Shown here piece after piece: positions 37,401 through 46,526 of a DNA stretch of 64,000 nucleotides. Location of the stretch: assembly GCF_000716595.1 (NCBI RefSeq), contig NZ_JNXC01000003.1:372001-436000 (forward strand), written 5' to 3'. How positions within the stretch are numbered: the first letter of the stretch is position 1; each line of letters opens with the position of its first letter. Origin of the DNA: Saccharothrix sp. NRRL B-16314. Lineage in GTDB: Bacteria > Actinomycetota > Actinomycetes > Mycobacteriales > Pseudonocardiaceae. Made by a program: the position numbers and the translations under genes. Under the pieces are notes generated by a model. The model was not told the DNA's origin and did not search any database. It saw only the letters and a program-made list of their open reading frames with translations.

Positions 37401-38002
37401 AGATGCTGGGCCTGTACGTGTCCGGCCACCCGCTCAACGGCGTCGAGCAGCTGCTGGGGTCCTATTCGGACACTTCGATCCCGCGCATCCTGGAAGGCGA
37501 CGTGCCGGACGGCACGCAGGTCACGCTGGGCGGCATCCTCGCCTCGGTCACCCGCCGGGTGAACAAGAACGGCGAGCCGTGGGCCTCCGCGCAGCTGGAG
37601 GACCTGGCCGGTGGCATCGAGGTGCTGTTCTTCCCCAAGAGCTACATGGTGCACGGCATGTCGGTGGCCGAGGACGCGATCGTGCTGGTCAAGGCGCGCG
37701 TGGCGAAGCGCGAGGACCGGATCTCGCTGATCGCCAACGACCTGGTCGTGCCGGACCTGACCGAACTGGGCGCGCAGGCGTTGAAGCTGAAGGTGGCGGC
37801 GTCGCGCTGCGACCCGAAGCTGGTGACGTCGTTGAAGGAAGTGCTGTCCGCGCATCCCGGTACGACCGAGGTGCACCTGAACCTCGTCATCAACAGCAGC
37901 CGGAACACGTTGCTGAAGCTGGACGACGCGCTCCGGGTGACGCCAACGCCGTCCCTGATGGGTGACCTGAAGGCGCTGCTGGGACCGGGGTGCTTGGGTT
38001 GA
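34472..38002 (+). CDS. dnaE1: DNA polymerase III alpha subunit
   Basis: The replicative polymerase, 1176 residues. N-terminal PHP domain ([19 protein letters not shown]), polymerase core with [16 protein letters not shown] carrying the catalytic aspartates, tandem HhH region and a C-terminal OB fold ([18 protein letters not shown]). The length fits DnaE1 rather than DnaE2. GTG 34472 follows a GGGGGG stretch by about 5 bp. Its place after lspA and the pseudouridine synthase is conserved in actinobacteria. Confidence 0.96.
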   Translation: MSDSFVHLHVHTEYSMLDGAAKLKDMFAECERMGMTAAAITDHGNMYGAYDFYRQATAAGIKPVIGIEAYLAPESRFDKKRVLWGDPGQKSDDVSASGAYTHQTIWARTNEGLHNLMKVASRASTEGQLGKWARMDAELIAEHSAGLMATTGCPSGEVQTRLRLGHEKEALESAAKWRDIYGAENFFVELMDHGIEIESRVRGGLMDIAKKLSIPFVVTNDSHYTYAEDREAHEALLCVQTGKTLQDPGRFKFDGTGYYLKSPDEMRAIDSSDAWQEGCRNTLLVAEKVDTTGMFAFQNLMPRYPTPDGKTEADYFRDEVWEGMRRRFPEGVDEVHRKQVEFEIDVILQMGFPSYFLVVADFINWAKANGIRVGPGRGSAAGALIAYAMGITDLDPLAHGLIFERFLNPDRVSPPDIDIDFDERRRGDVIRYVTEKWGADKVAQVITFGTIKAKAAIKDSARVLYGQPGYAVADRISKAMPPAVMGKDIPLAGVFDPQHKRYSEAAEVRALYDTDPQVKEIIDTGRGLEGLIRNAGVHACAVIMSAEPLTDHIPVWKRPQDGSIITQFDYPTCETLGLLKMDFLGLSNLTTIDDALKNIALNGKGDVDITTVALDDRKTYELLGRGDTLGVFQLDGGALRDLLRLMRPDNFEDVSAVIALYRPGPMGANSHTNYALRKNKQQEITPIHKELEEPLAEILDTTYGLIVYQEQVMAIARKVAGYTLAQADLLRRAMGKKKKEILDKEYEGFEAGMRDNGYSPEAIKTLWDILVPFADYAFNKAHSAAYGLIAYWTAYLKANYPGEYMAALLTTNSDNKDKSAVYLAECRRMGITVLPPDVNESEREFVAVGNDIRFGLGAIRNVGANVVDAIIRTRKEKGKFADFSDFLRKVDVQACNKKVVESLIKAGAFDSLGHPRKGLHMVHVEAVDAIMLTKKEEARGQFDLFGDGGGDDGASVFDVKIPDEHWEAKHQLTLEREMLGLYVSGHPLNGVEQLLGSYSDTSIPRILEGDVPDGTQVTLGGILASVTRRVNKNGEPWASAQLEDLAGGIEVLFFPKSYMVHGMSVAEDAIVLVKARVAKREDRISLIANDLVVPDLTELGAQALKLKVAASRCDPKLVTSLKEVLSAHPGTTEVHLNLVINSSRNTLLKLDDALRVTPTPSLMGDLKALLGPGCLG

Positions 38003-38048
38003 TCGGGTGACATAGGTCCCATCCGGGGACACGAGGGAGTCTCGAATC

Positions 38049-38073
38049 GTTGAGTGAACAGGGTTAACTCAAC
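38049..38073. promoter_or_regulatory. Dyad upstream of the P450 gene
   Basis: GTTGAGT (38049-38055) and ACTCAAC (38067-38073) are perfect inverted arms separated by 11 bp, just before the P450 ribosome site GAGGAGGAG. This may be an operator for the P450-bioA unit. No regulator is encoded nearby. Confidence 0.4.
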
Positions 38074-38089
38074 CGAGGAGGAGATCCCC

Positions 38090-39349
38090 GTGGGGGAGAA
38101 GATCGCCGGACTCGACGTGCTCGGACCCGAGTACTTCACCGATCCGCACGCCTACCACACCCGGATGCGCGCGCAGGCGGCGGCGACCGAGGTGGTGCTG
38201 CCGGGCGGCACGAAGGCATGGCTCGTCACGCGGTACGAGGACGCCCGGCAGGCGCTCGCCGACCAGCGGTTCAGCAAGGACTACCGGGCGTTCCCGGGCA
38301 TCATGCAGCGCAACCAGGTCGACGGCGAGGAGGCGGGGGAGTTCGACTCGTCCCTGATGCAGCACATGCTGAACATGGACCCGCCGGACCACACCCGGCT
38401 GCGCAAGCTCGTCACCAAGGCGTTCACCGCGCGGCGGATCGAGCAGTTGCGGTCCCGCGTGCAGGAGATCACCGACGGCCTGCTGGACGAGATGGCGGCC
38501 AAGGCGGCGACCACCGATTCTGCGACCATCAATTCCGGGATGGACCTCGTCGACGCGCTGTCGTTCCCGCTGCCCATCACGGTGATCTGCGAGATGCTCG
38601 ACGTGCCGCTGGACGCGCGCGACGAATTCCGGGTGTGGTCGAACACCCTGGTCCTCGGCGGCCCGGACGCGGAGGCCGTGCAGGCGGCGGCGGGTCGGAT
38701 GGCGGACTACCTGACCCGGCTCGTCGACCACAAGCGGGCGAACCCGGGTGACGACTTCTTCTCTGAGCTGGTGCACGCCGAAGAGGGAGGCGAGCGGCTT
38801 GACCAGCTGGAACTGATCTCCATGGCGTTCCTGCTGCTGGTCGCCGGGCACGAGACGACGGTCAACCTGATCACCAACGGCGTGCACCTCCTGCTCCGCC
38901 ACCCCGACCAGGCGGACAGGCTGCGCGCGGACCGGTCGTTGCTGCCGGGCGCGGTGGAGGAGTTCCTGCGCTACGAGAGCCCGGTCAACCACGCGACCAT
39001 CCGCGTCACCGTCGAGGACGTCGAGGTGGGCGACGTGGTCATCCCGAAGAACAGCGTGGTGGTCGTGTCGCTGAACGGCGCCAACCGCGACGGGGACCGG
39101 TTCCCCGACGCGGACCGGTTCGACATCACCCGGCCCGCCGGCGGGCACCTGGCGTTCGGCCACGGCGTGCACTACTGCCTGGGCGCGCCGCTGGCCCGGA
39201 TGGAGGGCGAGATCGCGATCGGGTCGCTGCTCGACCGGTTCGACTTCGCCCTGGCGGCCGACCCGGAGTCGCTGCGGTGGCGGCAGGGCACGCTCATGCG
39301 CGGGCTCGAGTCGCTGCCGGTTAGCCTGACGCCCCGTGGACCGCGATGA
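38090..39349 (+). CDS. Cytochrome P450 (CYP107-like)
   Basis: Soluble P450 of 419 residues. Helix I motif AGHETT, ExxR in EEFLRYESP, and the heme loop [17 protein letters not shown] with Cys363 are complete. [18 protein letters not shown] is a class I bacterial feature. GTG 38090 lies 6 bp after GAGGAGGAG; GTG 38054 is a poor alternative. Its 3' end overlaps bioA by 14 bp. CYP107H (BioI) supplies pimelate for biotin in Bacillus, so a biotin role is possible, but the subfamily cannot be settled by eye. No ferredoxin gene is adjacent. Confidence 0.88.
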   Translation: MGEKIAGLDVLGPEYFTDPHAYHTRMRAQAAATEVVLPGGTKAWLVTRYEDARQALADQRFSKDYRAFPGIMQRNQVDGEEAGEFDSSLMQHMLNMDPPDHTRLRKLVTKAFTARRIEQLRSRVQEITDGLLDEMAAKAATTDSATINSGMDLVDALSFPLPITVICEMLDVPLDARDEFRVWSNTLVLGGPDAEAVQAAAGRMADYLTRLVDHKRANPGDDFFSELVHAEEGGERLDQLELISMAFLLLVAGHETTVNLITNGVHLLLRHPDQADRLRADRSLLPGAVEEFLRYESPVNHATIRVTVEDVEVGDVVIPKNSVVVVSLNGANRDGDRFPDADRFDITRPAGGHLAFGHGVHYCLGAPLARMEGEIAIGSLLDRFDFALAADPESLRWRQGTLMRGLESLPVSLTPRGPR

Positions 39350-40604
39350 GCTGCTGAAGCTGGACCAGGCGCACGTCTGGCACCCGTACGGCCCGATGCC
39401 GGGCACCCTGGAGCCGCTGGTCGTCTCGTCGGCTTCAGGGGTCCGGCTGAGGCTGGACGACGGCCGCGAGCTGGTCGACGGCATGTCGTCCTGGTGGGCC
39501 GCGATCCACGGCTACCGGCACCCGGTCCTGGACGAGGCGGTGCGCGACCAGCTCGGCCGGATGAGCCACGTCATGTTCGGCGGCCTCACCCACGAGCCCG
39601 CGGTGGCGCTGTCGGCCCGGCTGGTGGAGATCACGCCGGAGCCGTTGCAGCACGTGTTCCTGTGCGACTCCGGCTCGGTGTCGGTCGAGGTCGCGATCAA
39701 GATGGCGTTGCAGTACTGGCGCTCGCAGGGGCGGCCGGAGAAGCGGCGGCTGCTGACCTGGCGCGGCGGGTACCACGGCGACACGTTCCAGCCGATGGCG
39801 GTGTGCGACCCGGAGGGCGGGATGCACTCGCTGTGGCGGGGCGTGCTGCCGGACCAGGTCTTCGCGTCCGCGCCGCCGCGCGACCTGGAGACCGCGTACG
39901 TCCAGGAGCTGGCCGACCTGATCGAGGCGCACGCCGGTGAGCTGGCCGCCGTGATCGTGGAGCCGGTCGTGCAGGGCGCCGGCGGGATGCGGTTCCACGA
40001 CCCGCGCTACCTGCACGTGCTGCGCGAGCTGGCGCTGGCGCACGACGTGCTGCTGATCTTCGACGAGATCGCCACCGGCTTCGGCCGCACCGGTGAGCTG
40101 TTCGCCGCCGACCACGCCGGGATCAGCCCGGACATCATGTGCCTCGGCAAGGCCCTGACCGGCGGTTACCTGTCGATGGCGGCGACCCTGTGCACGTCGC
40201 GCGTGGCGGACGGGATCTCGCGCGGCGAGGTGCCGGTGCTGGCGCACGGGCCGACGTTCATGGGCAACCCGCTGGCGTCGGCGGTCGCGCTGGCGTCCAC
40301 CGACCTGCTGCTGTCGCAGGACTGGCGGGGATCGGTGCGGCGGATCGAGGACGGGCTCAAGTCCGGGCTCGCGGAGGCGCCCGGTGACGTGCGGGTGCTC
40401 GGCGCGATCGGCGTCGTGCAGCTCGACCACCCCGTGGACATGGCCGCCGCCACGGCCGCTGCCGTCGACCACGGTGTGTGGCTCCGGCCGTTCCGGGACC
40501 TGATCTACACCATGCCGCCGTTCATCAGCACCGACGACGACGTGGCCGCGATCAGCGCCGCCGTCGTCGCCGCGGCGCGGGCGTCACATGCGCAGCAGGG
40601 TTGA
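39336..40604 (+). CDS. bioA: DAPA aminotransferase (biotin synthesis)
   Basis: Converts KAPA to 7,8-diaminopelargonate using SAM as amino donor. The 422-residue fold-type I aminotransferase begins VWHPYGPM, has [37 protein letters not shown] and PLP lysine in [16 protein letters not shown] (39322-39327) inside the P450 gene lies 8 bp before GTG 39336, so bioA can also be read from its own leaderless promoter. It ends in a 21-bp overlap with the convergent membrane protein gene. Confidence 0.94.
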   Translation: MDRDELLKLDQAHVWHPYGPMPGTLEPLVVSSASGVRLRLDDGRELVDGMSSWWAAIHGYRHPVLDEAVRDQLGRMSHVMFGGLTHEPAVALSARLVEITPEPLQHVFLCDSGSVSVEVAIKMALQYWRSQGRPEKRRLLTWRGGYHGDTFQPMAVCDPEGGMHSLWRGVLPDQVFASAPPRDLETAYVQELADLIEAHAGELAAVIVEPVVQGAGGMRFHDPRYLHVLRELALAHDVLLIFDEIATGFGRTGELFAADHAGISPDIMCLGKALTGGYLSMAATLCTSRVADGISRGEVPVLAHGPTFMGNPLASAVALASTDLLLSQDWRGSVRRIEDGLKSGLAEAPGDVRVLGAIGVVQLDHPVDMAAATAAAVDHGVWLRPFRDLIYTMPPFISTDDDVAAISAAVVAAARASHAQQG

Positions 40605-41213
40605 GCCCCACACCAGCAGCAGGGTCGCGTAACCCACGAGGATCCAGCCGACGGCCTGGTTGCTGGGCTCTTCCTTGTACCCGAACAGCTTGTTGACCAG
40701 CAGCCACCAGCCCACCGCGACCACGCCGAACGCCACCGGGGACAGGACCATGCCGTAGGCGCCCGCGTACACGCCCGCCCAGAAGTCGACCGGCAGCCGG
40801 ATGCTGTCGGCGTAGCCGGTCGGGAACAGCAGCAGCGCCACCCCCGTCCACACCCAGGCCACCACCAGGAGCCGTTTCGTGGTCGCCGGCTTCGCGGTGT
40901 CCTGGTTGAGGGCGTACACACCCCACGCCATGGCCGCGCCGCCGCCGAACAGCCAGCCGGTCACCGTCGACACGACCGGCACCCGACCGACCAGCGCGCC
41001 CAACGCGGGGAACACGGCGCCCCACAGGAGGAAGTGGCCGCCCACCAGCGCCGCGATGGCGCCCAGGACGATCAGGGTCTGGGTGCCGCCGTTCTGCCGC
41101 TGGTACCAGTTCGGGTTCGCCTTGGCAGCCTTCTTCGCCGCGCGACGGGCCTTGTCGCGCTTGGCCTTCGCGGCTTGCCGGCGCTTGTCGTCGACTGCCT
41201 TGCCCACGGTCAC
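40584..41213 (-). CDS. Hypothetical membrane protein with basic N-terminus
   Basis: A 209-residue protein: Lys/Arg-rich first 35 residues ([20 protein letters not shown]), then five or six membrane helices. [20 protein letters not shown] and the second half ([20 protein letters not shown] loop) match nothing I can name. GTG 41213 overlaps the mycoredoxin stop (GTGA), so the two form an operon. It lies in reverse between bioA and bioD, where bioF sits in many actinobacteria. Confidence 0.65.
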   Translation of the reverse strand: MTVGKAVDDKRRQAAKAKRDKARRAAKKAAKANPNWYQRQNGGTQTLIVLGAIAALVGGHFLLWGAVFPALGALVGRVPVVSTVTGWLFGGGAAMAWGVYALNQDTAKPATTKRLLVVAWVWTGVALLLFPTGYADSIRLPVDFWAGVYAGAYGMVLSPVAFGVVAVGWWLLVNKLFGYKEEPSNQAVGWILVGYATLLLVWGSTLLRM

Positions 41214-41449
41214 CGCTCCACGGCGGCGGCGAGTTCGGTGTTGGTCGGTTCGATGAGCACCCGGCCGTCCGGCAGCACGACCACCGGGATGTTCTTGCGC
41301 CCGCCGGCGATCTCGATCGCCCGATCGCGGGCCGCGTCGTCGTGTTCGACGTCGACCTCGGTGAACGGCACTTCGTGCTCCCGCAGCCACGCCTTGGCCC
41401 GTCGGCAGTCACCGCACCAGTCCGCACCGTAGAGAACGATCTCACTCAT
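41210..41449 (-). CDS. Mycoredoxin-like glutaredoxin
   Basis: A 79-residue glutaredoxin fold with active site YGADWCGDCRRAK (Cys12, Cys15) and cis-Pro in NIPVVVLPDG. CGDC-type single-domain glutaredoxins in actinobacteria reduce mycothiolated proteins using mycothiol. It is the first gene of a two-gene reverse unit with the membrane protein and divergent from bioD 61 bp away. Confidence 0.85.
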   Translation of the reverse strand: MSEIVLYGADWCGDCRRAKAWLREHEVPFTEVDVEHDDAARDRAIEIAGGRKNIPVVVLPDGRVLIEPTNTELAAAVER

Positions 41450-41509
41450 GAGTGTGACTTTAGAACGCGGCCGGCCGCGACTCTACGTGAACGCCTAGGC
41501 TCGGTGCCC

Positions 41510-42226
41510 GTGAGCGTCCTCGTGATCACCGGCACGGGCACCGAGGTCGGCAAGACGGTGGTCGTCGCCGCCTTGGCGGCACTGGCCGTCGCCGAAGGCC
41601 GACGGGTCGCCGTGCTCAAGCCCGCGCAGACCGGCGTCGCCGACGGCGAACCGGGCGACCTCGCCGAGGTGGTCCGCCTCGCGGGCCCGGTCACCACCCG
41701 TGAGCTGCGCCGATACCCCGAGCCGCTGGCGCCGGCCACGGCCGCGCGCCGGTCCGGCCTGCGCACCGTGCACCCCAGCGAGATCGCCTCGGCGGCCGTG
41801 GCGCTGGACGCGACGCACGACCTCGTGCTGGTCGAGGGCGCGGGCGGGCTGCTGGTGCGGTTCGACGACGCGGGCTCCACCATCGCCGACGCGGCGTGGG
41901 CGCTCAACGCACCCGTGCTGATCGTCGCCCACCCCGGCCTGGGCACGCTGAACATGACCGCGCTGACCGCGGAAGCCCTGCTCAGGCGTGGGCTGGAGTC
42001 CGTGGGCGTGGTGGTCGGCCGCTGGCCCGCCGCACCCGACCTCGCCACCCGCACCAACCTCGTCGACCTGCCCGAAGCCGCGGGCGCGCCACTGCTCGGC
42101 GTGCTGCCCGACGGCGCGGCGGCGCTGGACCGCGCCGAGTTCACCGGGATGGCCCGGGACGCCCTGTCACCGTGGTTCGGCGGCGACTTCGACCCGGAGA
42201 AGTTCGCCGCGCCGCACACCTGCTGA
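41510..42226 (+). CDS. bioD: Dethiobiotin synthetase
   Basis: ATP-dependent closure of the ureido ring of dethiobiotin. The product has 238 residues: P-loop TGTGTEVGKTVV at the start, KPAQTG, and VEGAGGLLVRF. TAGGCT (41496-41501) lies 8 bp before GTG 41510, so a leaderless start is likely; GTG 41504 would be too close to the -10. bioB follows after 91 bp with a hairpin between. Confidence 0.94.
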   Translation: MSVLVITGTGTEVGKTVVVAALAALAVAEGRRVAVLKPAQTGVADGEPGDLAEVVRLAGPVTTRELRRYPEPLAPATAARRSGLRTVHPSEIASAAVALDATHDLVLVEGAGGLLVRFDDAGSTIADAAWALNAPVLIVAHPGLGTLNMTALTAEALLRRGLESVGVVVGRWPAAPDLATRTNLVDLPEAAGAPLLGVLPDGAAALDRAEFTGMARDALSPWFGGDFDPEKFAAPHTC

Positions 42227-42263
42227 CCGAATCCAGTGATGCACATCGCTGGGACCGGCGCAG

Positions 42264-42287
42264 CGCCGTGCGGCAGACTGCACGGCG
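42264..42287 (+). terminator. Hairpin between bioD and bioB
   Basis: CGCCGTGC (42264-42271) and GCACGGCG (42280-42287) form a perfect 8-bp stem with an 8-nt loop. No T run follows. It could lower read-through into bioB or act as an RNA-stability element. Confidence 0.4.
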
Positions 42288-42317
42288 GACCACCGCCGGA
42301 GTTCCCGAGGAGAAGTC

Positions 42318-43334
42318 GTGACCGCAGCACCCGAACAGGTCGATGTCCTCAGCGTTGCCCGTGAGCAGGTGCTGGAGCAGGGCGTCGGGCTGTCCGAGGA
42401 GCAGGTGCTCGAAGTCCTCCAGCTGCCCGACGAGCGCATCCCCGACCTGCTGGAGATCGCGCACGCGGTGCGCATGCGCTGGTGCGGCCCCGAGGTCGAG
42501 GTCGAGGGCATCGTGTCGCTGAAGACCGGCGGCTGCCCCGAGGACTGCCACTTCTGCTCCCAGTCCGGGCAGTTCCCCTCGCCGGTGCGCTCGGCGTGGC
42601 TGGACATCCCCGGCCTGGTGAAGGCCGCCAGGCAGACCGCCGACACCGGCGCGACCGAGTTCTGCATCGTCGCCGCCGTGCGCGGGCCGGACAAGCGGCT
42701 GCTGTCGCAGGTGCGCGACGGCATCAAGGCCATCCGTGAGGACGGCAACGACATCCAGATCGCGTGCTCGCTCGGCATGCTCACCCAGGAGCAGGTGGAC
42801 GAGCTGGTGGCGATGGGCGTCCACCGCTACAACCACAACCTGGAGACGGCCCGCTCGCACTTCCCCAACGTGGTCACCACGCACTCGTGGGAAGAGCGGT
42901 GGGACACGCTGAAGATGATCCGCGAAGCCGGCATGGAGGTCTGCTGCGGCGGCATCATCGGCATGGGCGAGACGCTGGCGCAGCGCGCCGAGTTCGCCGT
43001 GCAGCTGGCCGCGCTGGAGCCGGACGAGGTGCCGCTGAACTTCCTCATCCCGAACCCCGGCACCCCCTACGAGAACTACCCGGTCGTGGAGGGTCCTGAC
43101 GCTCTGCGCGCGGTCGGCGCGTTCCGGCTGGCCCTGCCGCGGACGATCCTGCGCTTCGCCGGCGGCCGTGAGCTGACGTTCGGCGACCTCGGCGCCAAGC
43201 AGGGCATGCTCGGCGGCGTCAACGCGATCATCGTCGGCAACTACCTGACCAACCTCGGCCGCCCGGCGCAGCAGGACCTCGACATGCTGGGCGAGCTGTC
43301 CATGCCGATCAAGGAACTGAGCAAGACGCTGTGA
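42318..43334 (+). CDS. bioB: Biotin synthase (radical SAM)
   Basis: Inserts sulfur into dethiobiotin. The 338-residue radical-SAM enzyme has the cluster motif CPEDCHFC (Cys73, 77, 80), [21 protein letters not shown] and the C-terminal [19 protein letters not shown] precedes GTG 42318. The end overlaps bsaP as GTGA. It needs a sulfur-donating auxiliary cluster, for which the neighbouring bsaP product is a likely helper. Confidence 0.96.
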   Translation: MTAAPEQVDVLSVAREQVLEQGVGLSEEQVLEVLQLPDERIPDLLEIAHAVRMRWCGPEVEVEGIVSLKTGGCPEDCHFCSQSGQFPSPVRSAWLDIPGLVKAARQTADTGATEFCIVAAVRGPDKRLLSQVRDGIKAIREDGNDIQIACSLGMLTQEQVDELVAMGVHRYNHNLETARSHFPNVVTTHSWEERWDTLKMIREAGMEVCCGGIIGMGETLAQRAEFAVQLAALEPDEVPLNFLIPNPGTPYENYPVVEGPDALRAVGAFRLALPRTILRFAGGRELTFGDLGAKQGMLGGVNAIIVGNYLTNLGRPAQQDLDMLGELSMPIKELSKTL

Positions 43335-43519
43335 CGTACTGCGGATACTGCGGCAAGGACCTCGCCGCGACGGACCACTCGGCGTGCGCCTCGCGGCTCG
43401 GCGTGATCGACCCGCCGCGGTTCTGCGGCGAGTGCGCGCGCCGGATGGTGGTGCAGGTGACGCCCGCCGGGTGGACCGCCGCGTGCAGCCGTCACGGGGA
43501 GATCGCCTCCGCGCGGTAA
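43331..43519 (+). CDS. bsaP: Biotin synthase auxiliary protein BsaP
   Basis: A 62-residue Cys-rich protein translated in overlap with bioB. Cysteines at 4, 7, 19, 32, 35 and 52 include CGYC and CGEC pairs, enough for an iron-sulfur or zinc site. The location directly after bioB and size match BsaP of mycobacteria (the Rv1590 position), which supports BioB activity. TAACCT overlapping its stop codon may be the -10 of the next gene. Confidence 0.85.
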   Translation: MTYCGYCGKDLAATDHSACASRLGVIDPPRFCGECARRMVVQVTPAGWTAACSRHGEIASAR

Positions 43520-43559
43520 CCTGCCCTGCATCTGGTCACGTGTGCAGGGAGGTCGTCGG

Positions 43560-44156
43560 GTGGCGGAGCAACCGGTGGACGAACGGGCCACGCCCGTCCG
43601 GGTGCCACCCGCGCCGGCGTTCGAGTATTACTACGTGGTGCAGCGCCCGCGGGTCGTGGTGAAGCGCGACCTGCTGCCGTCGTTCTCCGTGCTGTCCGCG
43701 ATCGCGCTGCTCGGGCTGCCCGCGGGGTGGTTGTGGGCGTGGCTCGCGCCGCCCCAGAACGTCGTCGTGCAGCAGGACGCGTCGATGGTGCCGGTGACCG
43801 GCGAGAGCTACCACCGGCTCGACGGGCTGATGCTGTTCGTGCTGTTCGGGCTGGCCATCGGGCTGGTCACCGGCATCGCGGTGTGGCTGCTGCGGGAACG
43901 GCGCGGGCCGGTGGTGATGCTCGCGGCCACGCTCGGCTCGGTCGTGGCGGCCTACCTGGCCCAGCTCACCGGCATCGGGACGGCCGCCGACGACTACGCC
44001 GTCGGCGCCGCGCCCGAGGTCGGTGACGTGATCGCCTTGGCCCCGGTGCTGGAGACGTGGTGGGGCGTGCTGGCGTGGCCCTTGGGCACGGCGCTGGCGT
44101 ACGGCTGCCTGGCCGCGTGGAACGGTCTGGACGACCTCGGCCGTCGGCTCGGCTAG
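43560..44156 (+). CDS. DUF2567-like membrane protein
   Basis: A 198-residue protein with about four membrane helices (near 40-60, 82-105, 113-132 and 150-175). It begins with a short cytoplasmic arm. The product resembles the membrane protein that follows bioB-bsaP in mycobacteria (Rv1591 position, DUF2567). GGGAGG (43547-43552) lies 7 bp before GTG 43560. Its TAG overlaps the stop of the convergent DUF1445 gene by a few bases. Function is unknown. Confidence 0.75.
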   Translation: MAEQPVDERATPVRVPPAPAFEYYYVVQRPRVVVKRDLLPSFSVLSAIALLGLPAGWLWAWLAPPQNVVVQQDASMVPVTGESYHRLDGLMLFVLFGLAIGLVTGIAVWLLRERRGPVVMLAATLGSVVAAYLAQLTGIGTAADDYAVGAAPEVGDVIALAPVLETWWGVLAWPLGTALAYGCLAAWNGLDDLGRRLG

Positions 44157-44911
44157 GTCTCGTACTCGGTGTCGGGCACGTCGGTGACGAACATGTGCCC
44201 CGGCGCGTGGGTGATCGCGAACGGCGGTTGCGACGCCATCACCGCGGCCTGCGGTGTCACGCCGCACGCCCAGAAGACCGGCACGTCGCCCTCGTGCGGG
44301 TCGGTGCGGTCGCCGAAGTCGGGCCGGTCCAGGTCCCCGATGCCGAGCGCCGCCGGGTCGCCGGCGTGGACGGGTGCGCCGTGGACCGCGGGCATGCGGG
44401 CGGTGATGTCGTGCGCCGTGCCGACGAGGTCGGCCGGTACGTAGCGCATCGACACCACCATCGGGCCGTGCAGGCGGCCGGCCGGGCGGCACGCGACGTC
44501 CGTGACGTACATCGGGACGTTCCGCCGCTGCTCGACGTGCCGGAGCGGGACGCCCGCCCGCTTCAGCGCGGACTCGAACGTGAAGCTGCACCCGATCAGG
44601 AACGCGACCAGGTCGTCCCGCCAGTGGGCGGTGGCGTCGGCCGGTTCACCGGTCAGCTCGCCGTGCTCCCAGATCCGGTAGCGGGGCAGGTCGCGGCGCA
44701 GGTCGGCGTCGCGGGCCAGGACCGTGGTGGTGCCGCCCGCGTCGGTGACGTCGAGGACGGGGCACGGTCCGGGGTTGCGCTGGGCGAACAGCAGCACGTC
44801 GTAGGCCCAGTCCTGCGGCACGGCGATGAGGTTGGCCTGGGCGTAGCCGTCCGCCAGCCCGGTCGTCGGGCCGCGGTGGTGCCGGCGCACCTCTTGCGGT
44901 GTCATGGTCAT
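44153..44911 (-). CDS. DUF1445 putative hydro-lyase
   Basis: Product of 252 residues of the DUF1445/YcsI family, related to D-glutamate cyclases: [57 protein letters not shown] and [12 protein letters not shown] are all family motifs. ATG 44911 overlaps the stop of the MFS gene upstream (ATGA), so transporter and enzyme are one operon. Substrate is probably a small hydroxy or amino acid, by analogy only. Confidence 0.88.
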   Translation of the reverse strand: MTMTPQEVRRHHRGPTTGLADGYAQANLIAVPQDWAYDVLLFAQRNPGPCPVLDVTDAGGTTTVLARDADLRRDLPRYRIWEHGELTGEPADATAHWRDDLVAFLIGCSFTFESALKRAGVPLRHVEQRRNVPMYVTDVACRPAGRLHGPMVVSMRYVPADLVGTAHDITARMPAVHGAPVHAGDPAALGIGDLDRPDFGDRTDPHEGDVPVFWACGVTPQAAVMASQPPFAITHAPGHMFVTDVPDTEYET

Positions 44912-46170
44912 GTCAGTTCGGCGCCCTTCGTCTCGGGGAGTCCGAGGAGCGCCAGCACGGCGATGCCGTACGCGACCGCGCCGAAGACCATCGCGCCGCC
45001 GACGCCCATGCCCTCCGCCAGGAATCCCACCAGGGCCGGGAACAGCGCGCCGACCGCGCGGCCGAAGTTGTAGGTGAAGCCCTGGCCGGTGCCGCGCAGC
45101 TCGGTCGGGTAGAGCTCGGCGAGGAAGGCCCCGAAGCCGCTGAAGATCGCCGACGTGGTGAAGCCGAGCGGGAACGTGACCAGCAGGACCAACCAGTTCG
45201 CGCCCGCCGGTATCTGGGTGAACAGGACGAGGAGGATCCCGCTGAGCACGGCGAACAGGGTGAACGTGCGCTTGCGGCCGAGCCGGTCGGTCAGGTAGCC
45301 GCCGGTGACGTACCCGGCGAACGCGCCGCTGATGAGCAGGGCCAGGTACCCACCGGTGCCGACGACGCTCAGCCCGCGTTCGGTCTTGAGGAACGTCGGC
45401 ACCCAGCTCGCCAGCGTGTAGTAGCCGCCTTGGACGCCGGTGGCGAGGAGCGCGGCGAACAGCGTGGTCCGGCCGAGTTCGCCGCGGAAGACCGCCTTGA
45501 CGCTGCCCTTGCGCGGGCTGGTCTTCAGCGCCGTCTCGGCCTTCGGCGCGTCCTGGACGTTGCGGCGGATGTAGAAGACGAGGACGGCGGGGATCGCGCC
45601 GGTCCAGAACAGCACGCGCCAGCTGATGTCCTGGGGCAGGAAGCTGAACACGGCGGTGTAGACGATCACGCTCAGGCCCCAGCCGACGGCCCACGAGCTC
45701 TGGATGAACGCGACCGTCCGGCCGCGGTACCGGGGTTGGCAGTACTCGGCGACGAGGATCGCGCCGGCCGCCCACTCGCCGCCGAAGCCGAGGCCCTGGA
45801 GGGCGCGGAACACCAGCAGCGTCTCGTAGCTGGTGGCGAAGCCGCACAGGACGGTGAAGACGGCGTAGGTGACGACGGTGATCATGAGGGTGCGGACCCG
45901 GCCGATGCGGTCGGCGAAGATGCCCGCGATCACGCCGCCGAGGGCGGAGACGACGAGGGTGACGGTGTTCAGCAGGCCGGCTTGGCCTTGGGTGATGCCG
46001 AAGTAGGCGGTGATGGCGAACAGGCCAAGGGGGAGGACCTGGAAGTCGTAGGCGTCCAGGCCGAAGCCGCCGAACGCGCCGACGAACGCCCGCTTGCCGT
46101 TGCGGCCCAGCGCGTGGAACCAGGCGAACGGGCCTCGGACTTCCTCGGTGTCGATGTCCGTGGTGCTCAT
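44908..46170 (-). CDS. MFS transporter (sugar/organic acid:H+ symporter type)
   Basis: A 420-residue 12-helix MFS permease. [12 protein letters not shown] after helix 2, [22 protein letters not shown] and [16 protein letters not shown] are typical of the metabolite:H+ symporter (aromatic/sialic acid) group. ATG 46170 follows a long Shine-Dalgarno match (GAGGTGATC) by 6 bp; GTG 46182 overlaps that site. The downstream DUF1445 enzyme probably acts on the imported compound. A perfect palindrome (46220-46236) lies 50 bp upstream. Confidence 0.85.
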   Translation of the reverse strand: MSTTDIDTEEVRGPFAWFHALGRNGKRAFVGAFGGFGLDAYDFQVLPLGLFAITAYFGITQGQAGLLNTVTLVVSALGGVIAGIFADRIGRVRTLMITVVTYAVFTVLCGFATSYETLLVFRALQGLGFGGEWAAGAILVAEYCQPRYRGRTVAFIQSSWAVGWGLSVIVYTAVFSFLPQDISWRVLFWTGAIPAVLVFYIRRNVQDAPKAETALKTSPRKGSVKAVFRGELGRTTLFAALLATGVQGGYYTLASWVPTFLKTERGLSVVGTGGYLALLISGAFAGYVTGGYLTDRLGRKRTFTLFAVLSGILLVLFTQIPAGANWLVLLVTFPLGFTTSAIFSGFGAFLAELYPTELRGTGQGFTYNFGRAVGALFPALVGFLAEGMGVGGAMVFGAVAYGIAVLALLGLPETKGAELT

Positions 46171-46219
46171 CTCGGGGATCACCTCGCAGCCGTGAGGGTG
46201 TGCCGCCCCTCAAGCTAGA

Positions 46220-46236
46220 GGATTGTTGAACAATCC
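46220..46236. promoter_or_regulatory. GntR-like palindromic operator upstream of the MFS-DUF1445 operon
   Basis: GGATTGTTGAACAATCC is a perfect 17-bp palindrome, with outer CTAG words on both sides. TTGT/ACAA half-sites of this type are common for GntR-family (FadR-like) repressors. No GntR gene lies in the window nearby, so the regulator would act in trans. The stretch is AT-rich against its surroundings. Confidence 0.55.
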
Positions 46237-46270
46237 CACTAGAGAGCAAGAGGGCGAACCGACAACCTCC

Positions 46271-46526
46271 CGTGAGTCGTCCACTCAGGCCACCCGTGTC
46301 CTACGTTCAGGACCCCCGAGTTCAACGCTCAGTACACCTGGGCGCAGCGCACGGACACCTGGGCGCAGCGCACGGACACCTGGGCGCAGCGCACGGACAC
46401 CTGGGCGCAGCGCACGGACACCTGGGCGCAGCGCACGAACACCTGGGCTCGGCGCTCGGTAACCCCCGGCTCAGCGCTCGGTACATCCCGGGCTCGGCGT
46501 TCAGGCCCCCGCGGGCAACGCTCAGG
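46271..46526. repeat. Degenerate repeat locus C
   Basis: The gap from 46171 to 46521 carries no gene. It holds a GTCCTACGTTCAG word (46298-46310), GAGTTCAACGCTCAG (46318-46332), then a 21-bp tandem array, then drifted copies (GGCTCAGCGCTCGGTACA, GGCTCGGCGTTCAGG) and GGGCAACGCTCAGGA at its right end. The last copy supplies the stop codon of aroD. Unlike loci A, B and D it lacks a matching right arm, so it looks like a decayed or rearranged member of the family. Confidence 0.7.
46335..46460. repeat. 21-bp tandem array
   Basis: CACCTGGGCGCAGCGCACGGA starts at 46335 and repeats at 46356, 46377, 46398 and 46419 (last copy ends ACGAA), with a sixth, diverged unit at 46440-46460. Four units are identical. 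They lie head to tail with no spacers. The unit resembles a drifted GAGTTCAACGCTCAGTACACC word from the same repeat family. Confidence 0.9.

Noticed and set aside
34274..38032. Open frame of 1252 codons antisense to dnaE1
   Set aside because: Composition is shadow-like (Arg/Val/His/Leu) and the forward frame is a full DnaE1 with all motifs.
38090..39349. P450 as part of an antibiotic gene cluster
   Set aside because: No PKS, NRPS or tailoring genes are adjacent; neighbours are dnaE1 and biotin genes.
46335..46460. CRISPR array
   Set aside because: Units are contiguous 21-mers without spacers, and no cas gene is present.
46223..46462. Small ORF with TPGRSAR repeats
   Set aside because: It is the 21-bp tandem array read in one frame; no RBS or conservation signs, and it starts in an operator.
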